A stretch of DNA of 64,000 nt from Termitomyces sp. T153 (Eukaryota > Basidiomycota > Agaricomycetes > Agaricales > Lyophyllaceae), in NCBI GenBank assembly GCA_018296165.2, contig JACKQL020000026.1:682001-746000 (forward strand), read 5' to 3'. Within the stretch, counting starts at the first letter, position 1. Every line of letters begins with the position of its first letter. A program made the translations under genes and the position numbers. Shown here in pieces: positions 1-11,080 of this stretch. Under the pieces are notes generated by a model that saw only the letters and a list, made by a program, of their open reading frames with translations, ran no database searches and was not told where the DNA came from.

Positions 1-37
1 TCAGGAAGTAGTTCTTCATTTCACTATTTTATTCTAG

Positions 38-3000
38 CTATTTCACATGGACGAGGAGCCGCTGCTAAACTCTACTCCACTATTGATCGTGTTCCAGATA
101 TCGACTCTGCTGATCCTAGCGGCTCGAAACCCGAAACAGTTAACGGCGAGATCACCCTCGAAGATATCGAGTTCAGTTATCCCTCGCGTCCTAACGTACA
201 GGTTGTCAAGGGCATCTCGATTACTTTTGAGGCTGGTAAGACTGCCGCCCTTGTTGGCGCATCCGGTTCCGGAAAATCCACGGTCATATCGCTCGTGGAA
301 CGCTTTTATGATCCGACATCCGGCTCAGTCAAGCTTGATGGTGTCGATGTTAAGAATCTTAACCTCAAGTGGCTTCGCTCTCAGATTGGTCTAGTGTCAC
401 AAGAACCTACTCTTTTTGCCACAACCATCAAAGGCAACGTCGCTCATGGTCTCATTGGCACTCAGTACGAACACGCATCCGAGGAAGAGAAATTTATTCT
501 GATCAAGGAAGCTTGTATAAAAGCCAACGCGGACGGATTCGTGACGAAACTTCCTCTTGGATATGATACTCTTGTTGGCGAGCGTGGGTTCTTGTTGTCC
601 GGCGGACAGAAGCAACGTATTGCCATCGCTCGCGCGATCGTATCCGACCCGAGAATTCTCCTCCTTGACGAGGCAACCTCCGCCCTTGATACTCAATCAG
701 AAGGAATTGTGCAAGATGCTCTGGATAAGGCTGCTGCAGGTACATGTTTTATATTTGAATTTGAAGTGCTGACTGATTGACCATATTTCTAGGCCGTACA
801 ACTATCACTATTGCTCACCGTTTGTCAACTATCAAGGACGCCGATGTTATTCATGTTATGGGAGATGGCCTTGTTCTCGAGTCTGGCAGTCATGAGACGC
901 TGATTGCGAAGGCAGGCGCATATGCACGTCTTGTTCAAGCTCAGAAACTTCGTGAAGCAAAGGACGGTGCAGGTGTTGCCGATACTAGTGACGGTGAATC
1001 GGAGGAGCCTGACGACATTGAAAAATTTGTTCGCGAAGAGATCCCCCTGGGCCGCAAGAACACTGGACGTTCCCTTGCTAGCGAAATCATCGAACAAAAA
1101 CAGAAGGCGCAAGAGAGCGCAAAGGAGGAGAGTGATTACAGCCTGCTATATCTATTCAAACGTATGGGTCTCTTGATCCGTGAGGGATGGAGGAATTATT
1201 TCTTTGGTTCCATTTTTGCTTCAAGTATGTTTTCTTTTTTTCCTTTTCCTAACAAAATTAGCTCAATATCTTCAGTGACCGGAATGGTTTACCCTGCTTT
1301 TGGTATCGTGTACGCTAAGGCTATCAATGGTTTCTCCTCTCCATCCCGTCAAGAAATGCGCTTCCAGGGCGATCGTAACGCACTTTGGTCAGTTGAATGT
1401 AGATGTATAACGAACGAGCTTTGAATTTCACTTTTTACTCAGGTTCTTCATCATTGCTCTTATATCTACTGTGGCCATCGGCATGCAGAACTACCTGTTC
1501 TCTGCTGCTGCTGCGTCGTTAACTGCAAAGTTGCGATCTTTGAGTTTCCGCGCCATCTTGAGACAAGATAGTCAGTTCTCTTGGATGATTCAATAATGGT
1601 CTTCTCTGACACATTTTAGTCGAGTTTTTCGATAAAGATGAAAATAGTACTGGGAGTCTGACAGCTAACCTGAGCGACAACCCTCAAAAAGTCAACGGAT
1701 TAGCTGGCGTTACACTGGGAGCGTAAGTGACTTTTAAGTTTCGTCTCAAACCCTTGTTCAAATGGTTGTTTCGAAAGTATCGTACAGAGTATCGCGACTC
1801 TCATCACCGGTGCCATCATCGGTCTTGCCTTCGTCTGGAAGTTAGGTCTTATTGGTATTGGTACGCGGCACTGAACCTGTACCTCAGGTATTATAACTGA
1901 TGACGACCTCAATTAGCTTGTACTCCCGCCTTGGTTTCTGCTGGTTACATTCGTCTGGTGGGTAGTTATATTTTCTTCGATGGATTTGAGTCTTACACGT
2001 GATAAAGCGCGTTGTCGTGTTAAAAGACCAGGCCAACAAGAAGGCCCACGAGAGTTCTGCGCAACTCGCCTGTGAAGCCGCCGGGGCCATCCGCACGGTC
2101 GCTGCTTTGACACGCGAGGATGATTGCTGCAAACTTTACGGCGACAGTCTCGAGGAGCCCTTGCAGAAATCTAATAAGACTGCACTCTGGAGCAATCTGC
2201 TCTACGCGCTCTCTCAATCTATGATTTTCTTCGTCATTGCTCTCGTCTTCTGGTACGGAGCCGTTTGTGTTTCAAAACAACAATTTGGCACCGTACAATT
2301 TTTCGTTGGTCTCATGGTATGTCGCTTATATGTTTCGTTATATCCGTAATATCTTATTTCATGACCAGAGCACGACGTTTGGTGCCATCCAAGCTGGCAA
2401 TGTGTTCTCCTTTGTGCCAGATGTGTCGTCAGCTAAGGGTGCAGGCTCTGACATCATCAAGTTGATCGACTCCATACCCGAAATTGACGCAGAGTCCAAG
2501 GCTGGTAAAATTGTTGACGCCGTCAAAACCCAGGGTCAAATTCGTTTCGAAAACGTACACTTCCGTTACCCTACGAGGCCTGGTGTGCGTGTCTTGCGCG
2601 ATCTCTCATTACAGGTTGAACCTGGTACATATGTTGCATTGGTTGGTGCTAGTGGTTCTGGCAAGAGTACAGTGTATGTCCACGAAATTTTATGACGCAT
2701 GTCCAGGGGTTACTGATACACTCTTTTCAACAGCATCCAGCTGATCGAACGTTTCTATGACCCTCTTGCTGGAGAGATCTTCGTGAGTTTTCCGTGTTGT
2801 TTGTGAATTCGTGTACTAATATGTTGTGCGTAGCTCGATGGCGAGCTCATCACTGAACTTAACATTCAAGAGTACCGTAAACAGATTGCATTGGTGTCTC
2901 AAGAGCCTACTCTGTATGCAGGAACTATTCGTTTCAACATTTTGCTTGGTGCTATCAAACCAGAATCCGAGGTCACTCAGGAAGAGATTGAACAAGCGTG

Positions 3001-3560
3001 CCGTGACGCCAACATCTTGGAGTTTATCCAATCCCTTCCCGAGTATGTTACTTACTATTTCATTAATAGCTCTATCTCACGTTTTGTCTGTCACAGTGGC
3101 TTTGAAACCGAAGTTGGTGGAAAAGGATCCCAACTCTCCGGTGGACAGAAGCGTATGTGACATTCCTTTCTTTAAGTTGAAATTATGATTGGCCATATGA
3201 CATCTAGAACGTATCGCAATTGCTCGTGCTCTTCTCCGTAATCCCAAGGTCCTCCTCCTTGACGAGGCTACATCTGCTCTCGACTCGAACTCTGAGAAGG
3301 TTGTACAAGCTGCCCTGGATCAAGCCGCCAGGGGAAGGACTACTATTGCCATTGCTCATAGATTGTCGACCATACAGAACGCTGACAAGATGTAAGTCCG
3401 ATGATGATATCTGAGCTGGGACGTCGGTTGATAGTCTGTTCGCAGTTACTTCATCAAAGATGGTGGTGTCGGTGAATCTGGAACGCACGACCAGCTTCTC
3501 GCTCAACGGGGAGAATACTATGAATTCGTTCAGTTACAGGCTCTGAGTAAACGAGACTGA
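38..3560 (+). CDS. ABCB/MDR-type full ABC exporter, 3' part (5' end outside window)
   Basis: An ATP-driven exporter of the ABCB (P-glycoprotein/Ste6-like) class, acting in the plasma or another membrane. The window holds 14 exons: 38-739, 793-1224, 1276-1387, 1443-1570, 1620-1722, 1778-1860, 1917-1957, 2008-2316, 2369-2673, 2734-2782, 2834-3042, 3097-3152, 3208-3391 and 3446-3560. Joined they give 941 residues ending in TGA, with all introns 49-60 nt GT-AG. In order: the end of TMD1, NBD1 (Walker [10 protein letters not shown] near 258-285, signature LSGGQ at 595-609, Walker B ILLLDE, H-loop IAHRLST), a charged linker, TMD2 with several hydrophobic segments (about 1190-2320), and NBD2 (second GASGSGKST near 2645-2670, LSGGQ near 3136-3150, [17 protein letters not shown]). 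Both ATP sites look intact. The first exon opens after an acceptor at 36-37; its partner donor is probably upstream of the window. The substrate cannot be told from sequence. CpG use is normal, unlike the transposons to the right. Confidence 0.95.
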
Positions 3561-3878
3561 GTTTAGAATGTGACACGTTTCACGTAGCATTACTTACTGC
3601 ATTTTTTTTTCAGTGGTTCTATCGTTGATGATACTTACGACGACCTGCGTACATACATACATTATTATCGACTGGAGCATTATTTAACGTCTAACGACAG
3701 TGATGTATATAGCTTTATTACCCATAATCGTAGATTTCACGCAGATAACGCGCATAGCGATGAGACTTGTCTAAGAAAAATGAAGTTGTGTTTGTGCCAG
3801 GGTACAACCACGTGGTGTGGACATTCTTTAGTCGGCACGTCAAGTTGACCACGCTGCACCACCTCCCACCCTCCAAAA
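3561..3878. other. Intergenic: ABC gene 3' UTR and VAP-like gene promoter
   Basis: 318 bp between the stop of the exporter and the ATG of the VAP-like gene, both on the plus strand. It must hold the exporter terminator and the promoter of the next gene. A T-rich run lies at about 3602-3611. I see no convincing TATA box, small gene or repeat. Confidence 0.6.
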
Positions 3879-5215
3879 ATGTCCGTGTCCCTCAATCCCA
3901 GTACCTCTCTCGGCTTCAAAAGTATGTTACTCACTGTCCCCTCCGACTTACACTTCAACTTTCACATCTTCAGGACCGCTCACCCAGCTCGTCAAGCGCG
4001 TTCTCACGATTACTAACCATAATTCCCTGCCCATCGCCTTCAAAGTCAAGACTACTGCTCCGAAGGTGCGTTAGTCGACTTGCATTCATAATCCTCCTGA
4101 CTCTGTCGTGCAGCTTTATTGTGTCAGACCGAACTCGGGCAGAATTGATTCAGGGGAAAGTCTTGATGTTTCGGGTGCGTCTGATATCTTGTTCATCTTT
4201 GAGCATTCATGAAGTCCTGCCAGTCATGCTCCAGCCGCTCAAAGAAGACCCCCCTTCGAATGTCAAATGCAAGGATAAGTTTCTTATCCAAAGTACTCTG
4301 ATCACCCCAGCGAGGGAGGCAATGAATGCGGCTGATATTGTACGCTTCTCTTTCATTGACAAACGCCGACATCATATGAACATTAAACGACTAGTGGAGC
4401 AGTCCAGACACCAGTGATGAGGGGAAAGTTCATCAGCATAAACTCCGGGTTGCATTTTTACCTGCCGAGGGTCAGGCGTTGGAAGAGGAAGATGAGCCAC
4501 AACCCCATGTAAGACCCGCGTCTTCATTAATTTTTCAACTCATTATGACATATACTAGCTATTTGACAATGCACGGCAGCATATTGTCACGAATGGCCAC
4601 GCACAGCGTATTCCTGACTTCGTCGAGCCACCACCTCAACCTCAAGAAGTCCAACGGCCCATCACCCCTGTCGACTTCAGCGTGGCGCGCGAGGATTCCC
4701 ATGAGCTTGCACATGATATCCCTATTGTTCAAGTCTCCAGTGCCAACGATCCTCTATATGAGTCCACGACGCTTCCTCCCGTGTTCCAATCCGCAGCAGT
4801 AGACTCCGATCTCGAATACGCACCCGATCCCGCTCCCATCCCCCAGCCTATCGTCTCTCCCGAATTAATATCTATTCCCGTACCTATTCAAGAACCTATA
4901 CCTGTACCCGCTCCAGTCCCAGCGCCTGCTTCTGTTCAGGACTCTTACAACGAGGAATTAGCGGCCAAGTATGAAATGGCTTTACATGAGATCGAACGGC
5001 TTCGCGCTATCGTGGCAAACTACGAGGAGTCGCCTATCCCTGAAATTCGACGCAGGAGACCAGCCCTGTCCGATGATGGCATGTCGGTTGCAGAAACTGA
5101 CGTTCAAACGGCTTTCGCCGATGAGGGCCAATACCATCAACAGGAGGGTGTACCCTTGCAAGTTGTGGTCATCATTGCGCTTGGTGTCTTCATCACCACC
5201 TACCTCTTTTTCTGA
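3879..5215 (+). CDS. VAP/Scs2-type MSP-domain protein, ER tail-anchored
   Basis: A VAMP-associated-protein homologue. Such proteins sit in the ER membrane and tether it to other membranes by binding FFAT motifs on lipid-transfer proteins. Exons 3879-3921, 3974-4065, 4114-4174, 4224-4339, 4395-4508 and 4559-5215 join to 360 codons, with introns of 48-55 nt. The N-terminal 120 or so residues are an MSP beta-sandwich: SVSLNPSTSLGF, then VLTITNHNSLPIAFKVKTTA, then CVRPNSGRIDSGES, then VMLQPLKEDP and CKDKFLIQS. A Pro/Glu-rich linker with PVPAP-type repeats follows, then a short predicted coiled coil (YEMALHEIERLRAIVANYEE). The C terminus is a single membrane anchor (VVVIIALGVFITTYLFF), the normal tail-anchor layout. 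The start is fixed by the MSP domain beginning at residue 1. The linker is longer than in small yeast VAPs. Confident family call; partners unknown. Confidence 0.95.
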
Positions 5216-5540
5216 GAAACCGTTCTTTGGGACGGAGGACAAATATATATGTCCTCACTTTATCAACTCTATTCCTGGCCTCGTTTTCTATTCCTGCACT
5301 CTTGCCCTTGGATTCGAATATTCCACATTTCCCTCAACTCCGCCAGTGTTATGCTTGTCTCAAGAGGCCTATTCGCCGTTATGGAACAGGCCATTCCTTT
5401 CTCTGAGTTATCGTTACTCGTTGCTATTGCTACCTTCCGAGTACCTTGCGCTTCATATACATACATTTTATTTGCCTCAAGGCGTTCCGCTCCTTAGCCG
5501 TCCCCTTCCTTGGTCCTTTTTGTTCTTATTTAACTTAAAA
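5216..5540. other. Convergent intergenic region
   Basis: 325 bp between the 3' ends of the VAP-like gene (plus) and the esterase gene (minus). It should contain both 3' UTRs and polyadenylation signals. No gene, repeat or strong hairpin stands out. Confidence 0.5.
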
Positions 5541-6985
5541 CTACTCGTTGAGTAGTTGAACCTTAATTGCTTCCGCCAATAATTGGTGTACTTTTTCCGT
5601 TGGATGTCCAGAATCTAGAGATATTTGCAGTAAACGTCATAGACAAGCAAAAAACGACCACATACTGTACCAGAAGAACCCTTTAGGATCAGCACACGTG
5701 CAGAACCTATTGTTTCATGACACGTAAGTAGGATGAAAGATAATGCTAGTTTGTGCTTACCCGGTAATGTCGGTAAACCCATATTCAGCAGCGTTGTCCA
5801 AGATTGTGTTGAACCAGGTATTTGCGTTGAAGGACAAAACAGCGGCGCCTGCAACGCCATATGGCCTCAGATCACTCAAAACCCGATTGACTCATGACCG
5901 ACCTGTGTGATTGGCTGCGAATGCCGCAACGTGTTCTGCTAGAACCATATTATATAAGTCCGTATGAGCCTTCAATAGCGGTGCCTTCGAATTGCCGATA
6001 GATGCAGGAGCCCGATATCCAGGAGGAACGTTGATAAAGAGGTGGTTCTTTAAACCATTGGAATAAGCCAGTTCCTATAAACCACGGTAAAATATGAACA
6101 TCATGGGAACGATTCAAATTCACCACAGCTTTGAAATAGGAGGTCATCTCCTCCTCCCAAAAAGCGGTGAAATTAGTTATCTGTGTGTGTATAGACTCGT
6201 GGGAACCGATGACCTTGACAGATAGCGACCTACGGTGGTGTTGCCCGTCGTATCGCCGGTGTCGTTAATCCCGATCCACCACGTAGTCAAAGTCTCGTTG
6301 GAGAGATGAGGTAGGACCATTGACGCGTAAGCAACCCATTGATTCACTTGGTCTACCAGAGGAACCGTGAAAATATGATGAAGCGGAAGTCTGAAAAATT
6401 CAGGTTGATGTCTAGCAGACAGGTGAATCATTGGAAAAACACATACAACACTCCGTCAATATCTGAACCTGCAAACGCGAAATCCCATAATTGTGTGGGA
6501 CAAGCATTTGGGTTACCTGAGAAACACCCGGTCAAGAATTCCAACTGATTCGAGGCCTCTAAGTTTCGTAATCGTCAGCGTACCCATTCACTCACCCAAT
6601 TTGATCCTTCAGAGCTTGTCTGGACATGGTCTCAGAAGGAAAGGACTGAGAACGACGGTCATTTAGGGACACACATTTCTAGCGATGATTTCATTCGACA
6701 GGATTTGATGGGGGGTGAATGAAAGGTGTTGAAGATCTCCAATAAAGCTAAGATAATTACAAATCACATTCAATCACTTTACAAATGGTATCTATACCTG
6801 AAATTGGGATGACCCAGTGCACCTTGGACGAAAGAATAAGAGTCACCAAACGCGTAGACAAATTTGACATTCTTCCAATTGAAAGTAGCAACATCAATCA
6901 GGTTAGTTTGGATTGCACTAGCAAAAGAATGCTGGGAGGCCACGAGGCAAACCAGGGAGGTGAGCAAGTTTTCGAAGATTTTCAT
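5541..6985 (-). CDS. Secreted SGNH/GDSL esterase, carbohydrate esterase family 16 type
   Basis: Probably a secreted acetylesterase acting on plant cell-wall oligosaccharides, as for characterised fungal CE16 enzymes. Minus-strand exons: 6985-6798, 6747-6675, 6556-6447, 6390-6234, 6180-6124, 6074-5903, 5848-5761, 5706-5666 and 5614-5541. They join to 960 nt (319 residues), usual for the family. An N-terminal signal peptide (LLTSLVCLVASQHSFASA) precedes the nucleophile block FVYAFGDSYS (Ser about 49). Then come GHPNFSFIGD, LEFLTGCFSG, QLWDFAFAGSDIDGVL, the oxyanion block WWIGINDTGDT, FINVPPGYRAPASIGN, and near the C terminus YNSGHPTEKVH with the catalytic His. The usual Asp of a DxxH motif reads Asn here. 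The intron at 6557-6674 (118 nt) is the least certain join; an acceptor at 6545 (extending the intron) is possible. The short ORF start at 6985 is supported by the signal peptide directly after the ATG. Confidence 0.9.
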
Positions 6986-7335
6986 AACTGTGATGGGTGA
7001 TCCATCCCTCTCAAGTGAGCCATTTGAAAGGATTATGGAGTCCGGCGGACCGTTGAAGCGGCAGCCCGTGGCCCGACTTTGATGAACTTATGTCTATCAA
7101 GCATGTCTACTGTCATGTGTCACGATGTGCAAAGGGGTCGCTATGTGCAAAATATGTGCAAAATGCATTCCACAACTTGCTCTGCTCGCCTACTGGTTCC
7201 AGGAAAAAATCCATAGATACATATAGTGTATATTAAGAATTCCCTATACTTTCTCAAGAATGAATTGAGATGTTAAAATGTAAGAGGCACAAAAGTGTGA
7301 AATCAGAGTCAGTTGTAGCTCGGTCAAATGGATTA
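6986..7335. promoter_or_regulatory. Upstream region of the esterase gene, up to the transposon edge
   Basis: 350 bp between the esterase start codon and the left end of the Tc1/mariner-like element. It is the only room for the esterase promoter. I found no diagnostic element. CpG dinucleotides are present at normal frequency, so the transposon decay has not reached here. Confidence 0.4.
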
Positions 7336-7639
7336 TTGCCGTTTTCAAAATAGTTGGCGCGGCAGCCAACACATGTAAATAAACTCTCGTCCCATGCTCA
7401 AAACGAAAACAGCGATATCTCGATTAATACTCATCGTGTTTACATGATATTAAGTGTTTTCGAATCGTCTAGTCGAGCCCGAGGGCGCCCCGCAATTTCA
7501 ATTTGAATATTCCTATCTGGTCCAATGTTAGAATTTCGGAGCCTTCTGGACGAGAGAACATGAATTCTATGAGATATAATAGTCAGTATGTCTTCTCCAG
7601 CTGATAGATTCGAGCTATGCAGTACATGGAGGGAGCCCC
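7336..7639 (+). repeat. Left terminal inverted repeat of the Tc1/mariner-like element
   Basis: 304 bp, matching the reverse complement of 10777-11080 without gaps. It keeps about 17 CpG sites, nearly all of which are TpG or CpA in the right copy. Confidence 0.9.
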
Positions 7640-7785
7640 AGCATGGTTTCAACAAAATAATAAGTGTTACACATGGGAGTCTCCACTGCCATCTCCATAA
7701 TTTGAGAAATCAGATCAATTCTGACATATACTGCTCGTCTCACCACAGTCTACCTTTCCTCTCCAGTTACATCCCTTCTTCTTCA

Positions 7786-9481
7786 ATGAATCTGAAGAAT
7801 CAACGAGGCAAACAGCCATCCGGTCGTCGAAAGGCTGCCCAGAAAGCTACCAATAAAGAAAATACCCCTTGTATCATGGATACCTCACCCCATCCTCGCC
7901 CTCGGCCTAGACCTATCAGAAAAGATGACAATCCTTCCTCCAAGCCCTCTGGAGGCCACACAGATATTATAGAGACTTGGCAGGCTCCCAACAGCAAGGA
8001 GGTCATGGCTGCCAAAGCCTTGCTTAACTTTAATCGACATGCTGCCTCAGAGAACACCATGGATCCCATTTTTCGTCAGGTCCTGAAAATTCCATTGGAT
8101 GAGGCACTGGATGATGAGGGCAGTGAGGACCAGGATGGACACGAGATGGAAGAGGTTCAGCCAAGTGACAGTGAAGGTGATGGTGAAGTATATAAATCAT
8201 TTTGAAAAAAGGTATCACTGACAATCCAAGCCAGATTCACAATTCAAGCAGACCAAAGAACTAGCCAGGGTTGAGTTTGAGATTCCGTTTAAGGTTCCGT
8301 TCAATGGAGCAATGCGAAATCTTAAGGATATCATGTCAAAAACTTCCTTTGAAAGATTTCTTGAAGCTGTTGCCCAACGTATGGAAACATGACTTTCCCT
8401 GCTGGCACACATTGCATATGTGCCCTCCTATGCTCCAAAGAGCCTCAAGCCCACACCTGTATTGCTTGAGGCAGACTCAGATTGGCAATTGCTCATTGAC
8501 AATGTTGGCAAGTACTGGGAGTACAAGGGAAAGACCAAAGAGGGTCAAGTCAAGCCATTCTTCATTTCAATTGTCAACATGTCAGGAGAATTAGATGGCA
8601 AAGAATCAAAGAAGGGTTGTCATAGTAACTCTTTTGGACCTACATGACATGTTATTGACCATTATCCCATCATACAGACTTTGTCAAACAAGGTTACCAG
8701 TGGTGCCTCAACTTCAGAACCTTCTTCTAAAGAGCATGAGCTGCTTCTGCAATTAGAAGCTAAGCACATGTGTGCTTCATGCAAGAAGCCATGCCATGTC
8801 TTGTTGACTGGTGATCATCATGTGCTCACAATCCAGGAGCTGTCAACATGGGCCTTTCTGATGGTCAGTCATAAACTACTCATATTTATCAATATTTTAG
8901 TCATCTGAGAATATGCACTCTGGAGCCAACACAAAGCTGTCATTGACATGCCTCCAGAAGAGCTAAAGCTTGAAGATGTTGGCATCAAACCCCACACCAG
9001 GAAGAAGATCATTCAAGCTACTACACCTGCAGCTGATAATGCATTACAGGCCCAGCTTATGCAGTTGCAGACATAGCAAATGCAGCAGCAGCAGATGCTT
9101 CTCATCAGCTTACTTGCCCGCTCTCCAGAACAAATGTCATGGCTGCCTAGATTGGGTCTGGCTCCAGTTGCACCTCCTTCACCTTCTCCCACCCCAAAAT
9201 GTCCTGCTACCAATGATATAGTTCCTGAGAACCCATGCCTTCAAGACTGGCTTGAGCAACTGGATGTTGATCACATTTGTGGTAAACTCAATTTAAATTA
9301 CTCTCAATTTTTGGAGCCTCTCATTTCAAATAGTTTCTATGAATTGAGTGACATTGCTCATTTGTCTGTAGAGGAGCTTCTCAGGCTTAGCAATGGAAAG
9401 CTTAATTTTGGAATTGCTAATTGCCTCATCAACTATGCCAAGGAGGACTATTTAGTAAACAAACACTTCCACTCTGAATAG
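7786..9481 (+). pseudogene. Accessory ORF of the Tc1/mariner-like element, function unknown
   Basis: I do not recognise this protein. The first exon (7786-8187) starts MNLKNQRGKQPSGRRKAAQK, a basic N terminus, then an acidic stretch (DDEGSEDQDGHEMEE). An intron at 8188-8248 is supported by GT-AG and reading frame. The next block (8249 to about 8614) reads on through one TGA at about 8391 that is best explained as a decayed CGA (Arg). Further introns are likely near 8615-8678 and 8863-8900. A later segment has the cysteine pattern MCASCKKPCH (about 8768-8797), and the C terminus (about 9236-9480) resembles a SAM-type helical domain: LQDWLEQLDVDHI, then FYELSDIAHLSVEELLRL. It ends with TAG at 9481, just before the transposase stop. 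Stops at about 8391, 8906 and 9074 show it is broken. It may be a DNA-binding or multimerising helper. Confidence 0.65.
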
Positions 9482-9507
9482 TTAACAATGATATCTACTT
9501 ATTTACA

Positions 9508-10683
9508 TTACATATATCCACAATGTTCATAGTAGTTAGCAGAATCTGCTGGTGTAATGGAATAGGCAGCCTCTAACAGGTGTATATAAACATATGTGTC
9601 ATCTTTGACATCAATATCATCCCTTCCCAATTCCCCTGAGTGGCATACATAAGATTGAATTGCAGAGAAAGCAAGTTCTATAGGATTATAGTCAGGTAAA
9701 TATGGTGGCAGAAACATGTAACACATCCCTCTGAAAAAAAGATTAGACAATAAAAGGGCTTCTTTAGTGACACTTTCCATCCAGCTATAAGGTCCAATAC
9801 ATGAGGATCCTTGTGAATACATGCATTATCCATCACTATGACTGACTGTGGATGTGGAAATGGCTGCATACAATTCAAAAGTCCTTGTATGAACTCAAAA
9901 AACCTCCCTGCTGTAAAAGACCCTTCAACAATCTTAGCATACACAATCTCATCAAGAGACAGAGCTGGAAGAAGTGAGTAGCTTGATATAGAATTAGACT
10001 ATAGTGTCAGCAGCACAAATAGTTAACTCACCGCCTCCCACAAACAAAGAAACACTTTTTAGATGCATGCTCTCCCCTTAAGGCCTGTGCTTGTTGTCAG
10101 ATTGAAGTTCAATGATCAAAAGAGCTTTCATCTACAAAAACAAGCTGTTCAGGCTGGAAATTGAGGCCAGAATGATAGCAAAAAGCAGCACACCTGCATT
10201 CACAGCACTCCAATGCTTCATGAGTGATCTGTTGGTAATGAGCACCAAATTACCCTGCCAGAGGACACATACCTTCTTCATTGAGTATCCACTATGTGTT
10301 AGAGCTCTCCAGATACCAGCTATTCTGACTCTGACTCCCTGTCACCTCTCAAGGTGCTGCTGTAACTCATCCAGGTATATATCAGGAGTGTGACAAACTA
10401 ATCCTTGGAAGAACTGCAAAGCAGTAAGTGATTCATCAACTGTTATAATGGCAAATAGGCTCACCTGATCATCCATCTGTGATAAATTTTGCCTTCTTCC
10501 TTGCAGTTCAATGTGGTGGTGATGAAGAGTTGTATTTTTTCTTGTCCTATGTTCCTGGAGGATTCTCTGTACTGTGTGCTGTTTACATCCAGTATATTTG
10601 ACAATATCTTCAATAGAACATGATCTGTACATGTAGACAATAGCTTTTTGAAAGTCATTAGAGAGATGGCATCTGTGAGGCAT
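9508..10683 (-). pseudogene. DDE_3-like (Tc1/mariner) transposase, decayed
   Basis: It would cut and paste the element by binding the TIRs. The N terminus, starting MPHRCHLSNDF at 10683 (an in-frame ATG lies upstream at 10752), has a helix-turn-helix: FQKAIVYMYRSCSIEDIVKY then CKQHTVQRILQEH. All three acid residues can still be read: FVDESSFDH near 10120 (first Asp), VIVMDNACIHKDPH near 9800-9840 (second Asp), and LPPYLPDYNPIELAFSAIQS near 9650-9720 (Glu). Between them is ALSLDEIVYAKIVEGSF. Probable introns lie near 10440-10465 and 9970-10030. At least two in-frame TGA codons (after FVDESSFDH and TSI) look like former CGA. The gene is therefore inactive, although its catalytic motif has not been lost. 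Confidence 0.8.
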
Positions 10684-10776
10684 TGGTTGAGAGGAAAGGA
10701 TTGTTTGTTGCACATCCAAACATAGACATGCATCAAGTTCTATAAATTTCACTCATCCCATGCTCAAACTAACCAT

Positions 10777-11080
10777 GGGGCTCCCTCCATGTACTGCATA
10801 GCTCTAATCTATCAGCTGGAGAAGACATACTGACTATTATATCTCATAGAATTCATGTTCTCTTGTCCAGAAGGCTCTGAAATTCTAACATTGGACCAGA
10901 TAGCAATATTCAAATTGAAATTGTGGGGCGCCCTTGGGCTCAACTAGATGATTTGAAAACACTTAATATCATGTAAATACAATGAGTATTAATTGAGATA
11001 TTGCTGTTTTTGTTTTGAGCATGGGACAAGAGTTTATTTACATGTGTTGGCTGCCACACCAACTATTTTGAAAATGGCAA
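10777..11080 (-). repeat. Right terminal inverted repeat of the Tc1/mariner-like element
   Basis: 304 bp, the reverse-complement partner of 7336-7639. Relative to the left copy the differences are almost all C-to-T or G-to-A at CpG sites. One GGCGCC site is retained. Confidence 0.9.

Larger units (their letters stand above)
7336..11080. mobile_element. Tc1/mariner-like DDE transposon, 3.7 kb, two convergent genes
   Basis: The ends are 304-bp terminal inverted repeats starting TTGCC and are flanked on both sides by the dinucleotide TA (7334-7335 and 11081-11082), the classical Tc1/mariner target duplication. Inside, a plus-strand accessory gene (7786-9481) and a minus-strand DDE transposase (10683-9508) converge with only 26 bp between them. 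Both genes carry stops. The left 1 kb still has normal CpG; from about 8.4 kb to the right end almost every CpG has become TpG or CpA. Family knowledge: TA duplication plus a DDE_3-like transposase. Inference: the element inserted at the edge of the repeat block and was only partly exposed to CpG decay. Confidence 0.85.

Noticed and set aside
4971..5555. 194-codon ORF overlapping the VAP-like gene
   Set aside because: Shadow frame of the last VAP exon; no domain, and the tail-anchor frame clearly explains the sequence.
6646..6674. 29-nt intron with an extra exon (6575-6645) in the esterase
   Set aside because: Too short for a fungal intron, and the following exon cannot be joined in frame to the conserved LEFLTGC block.
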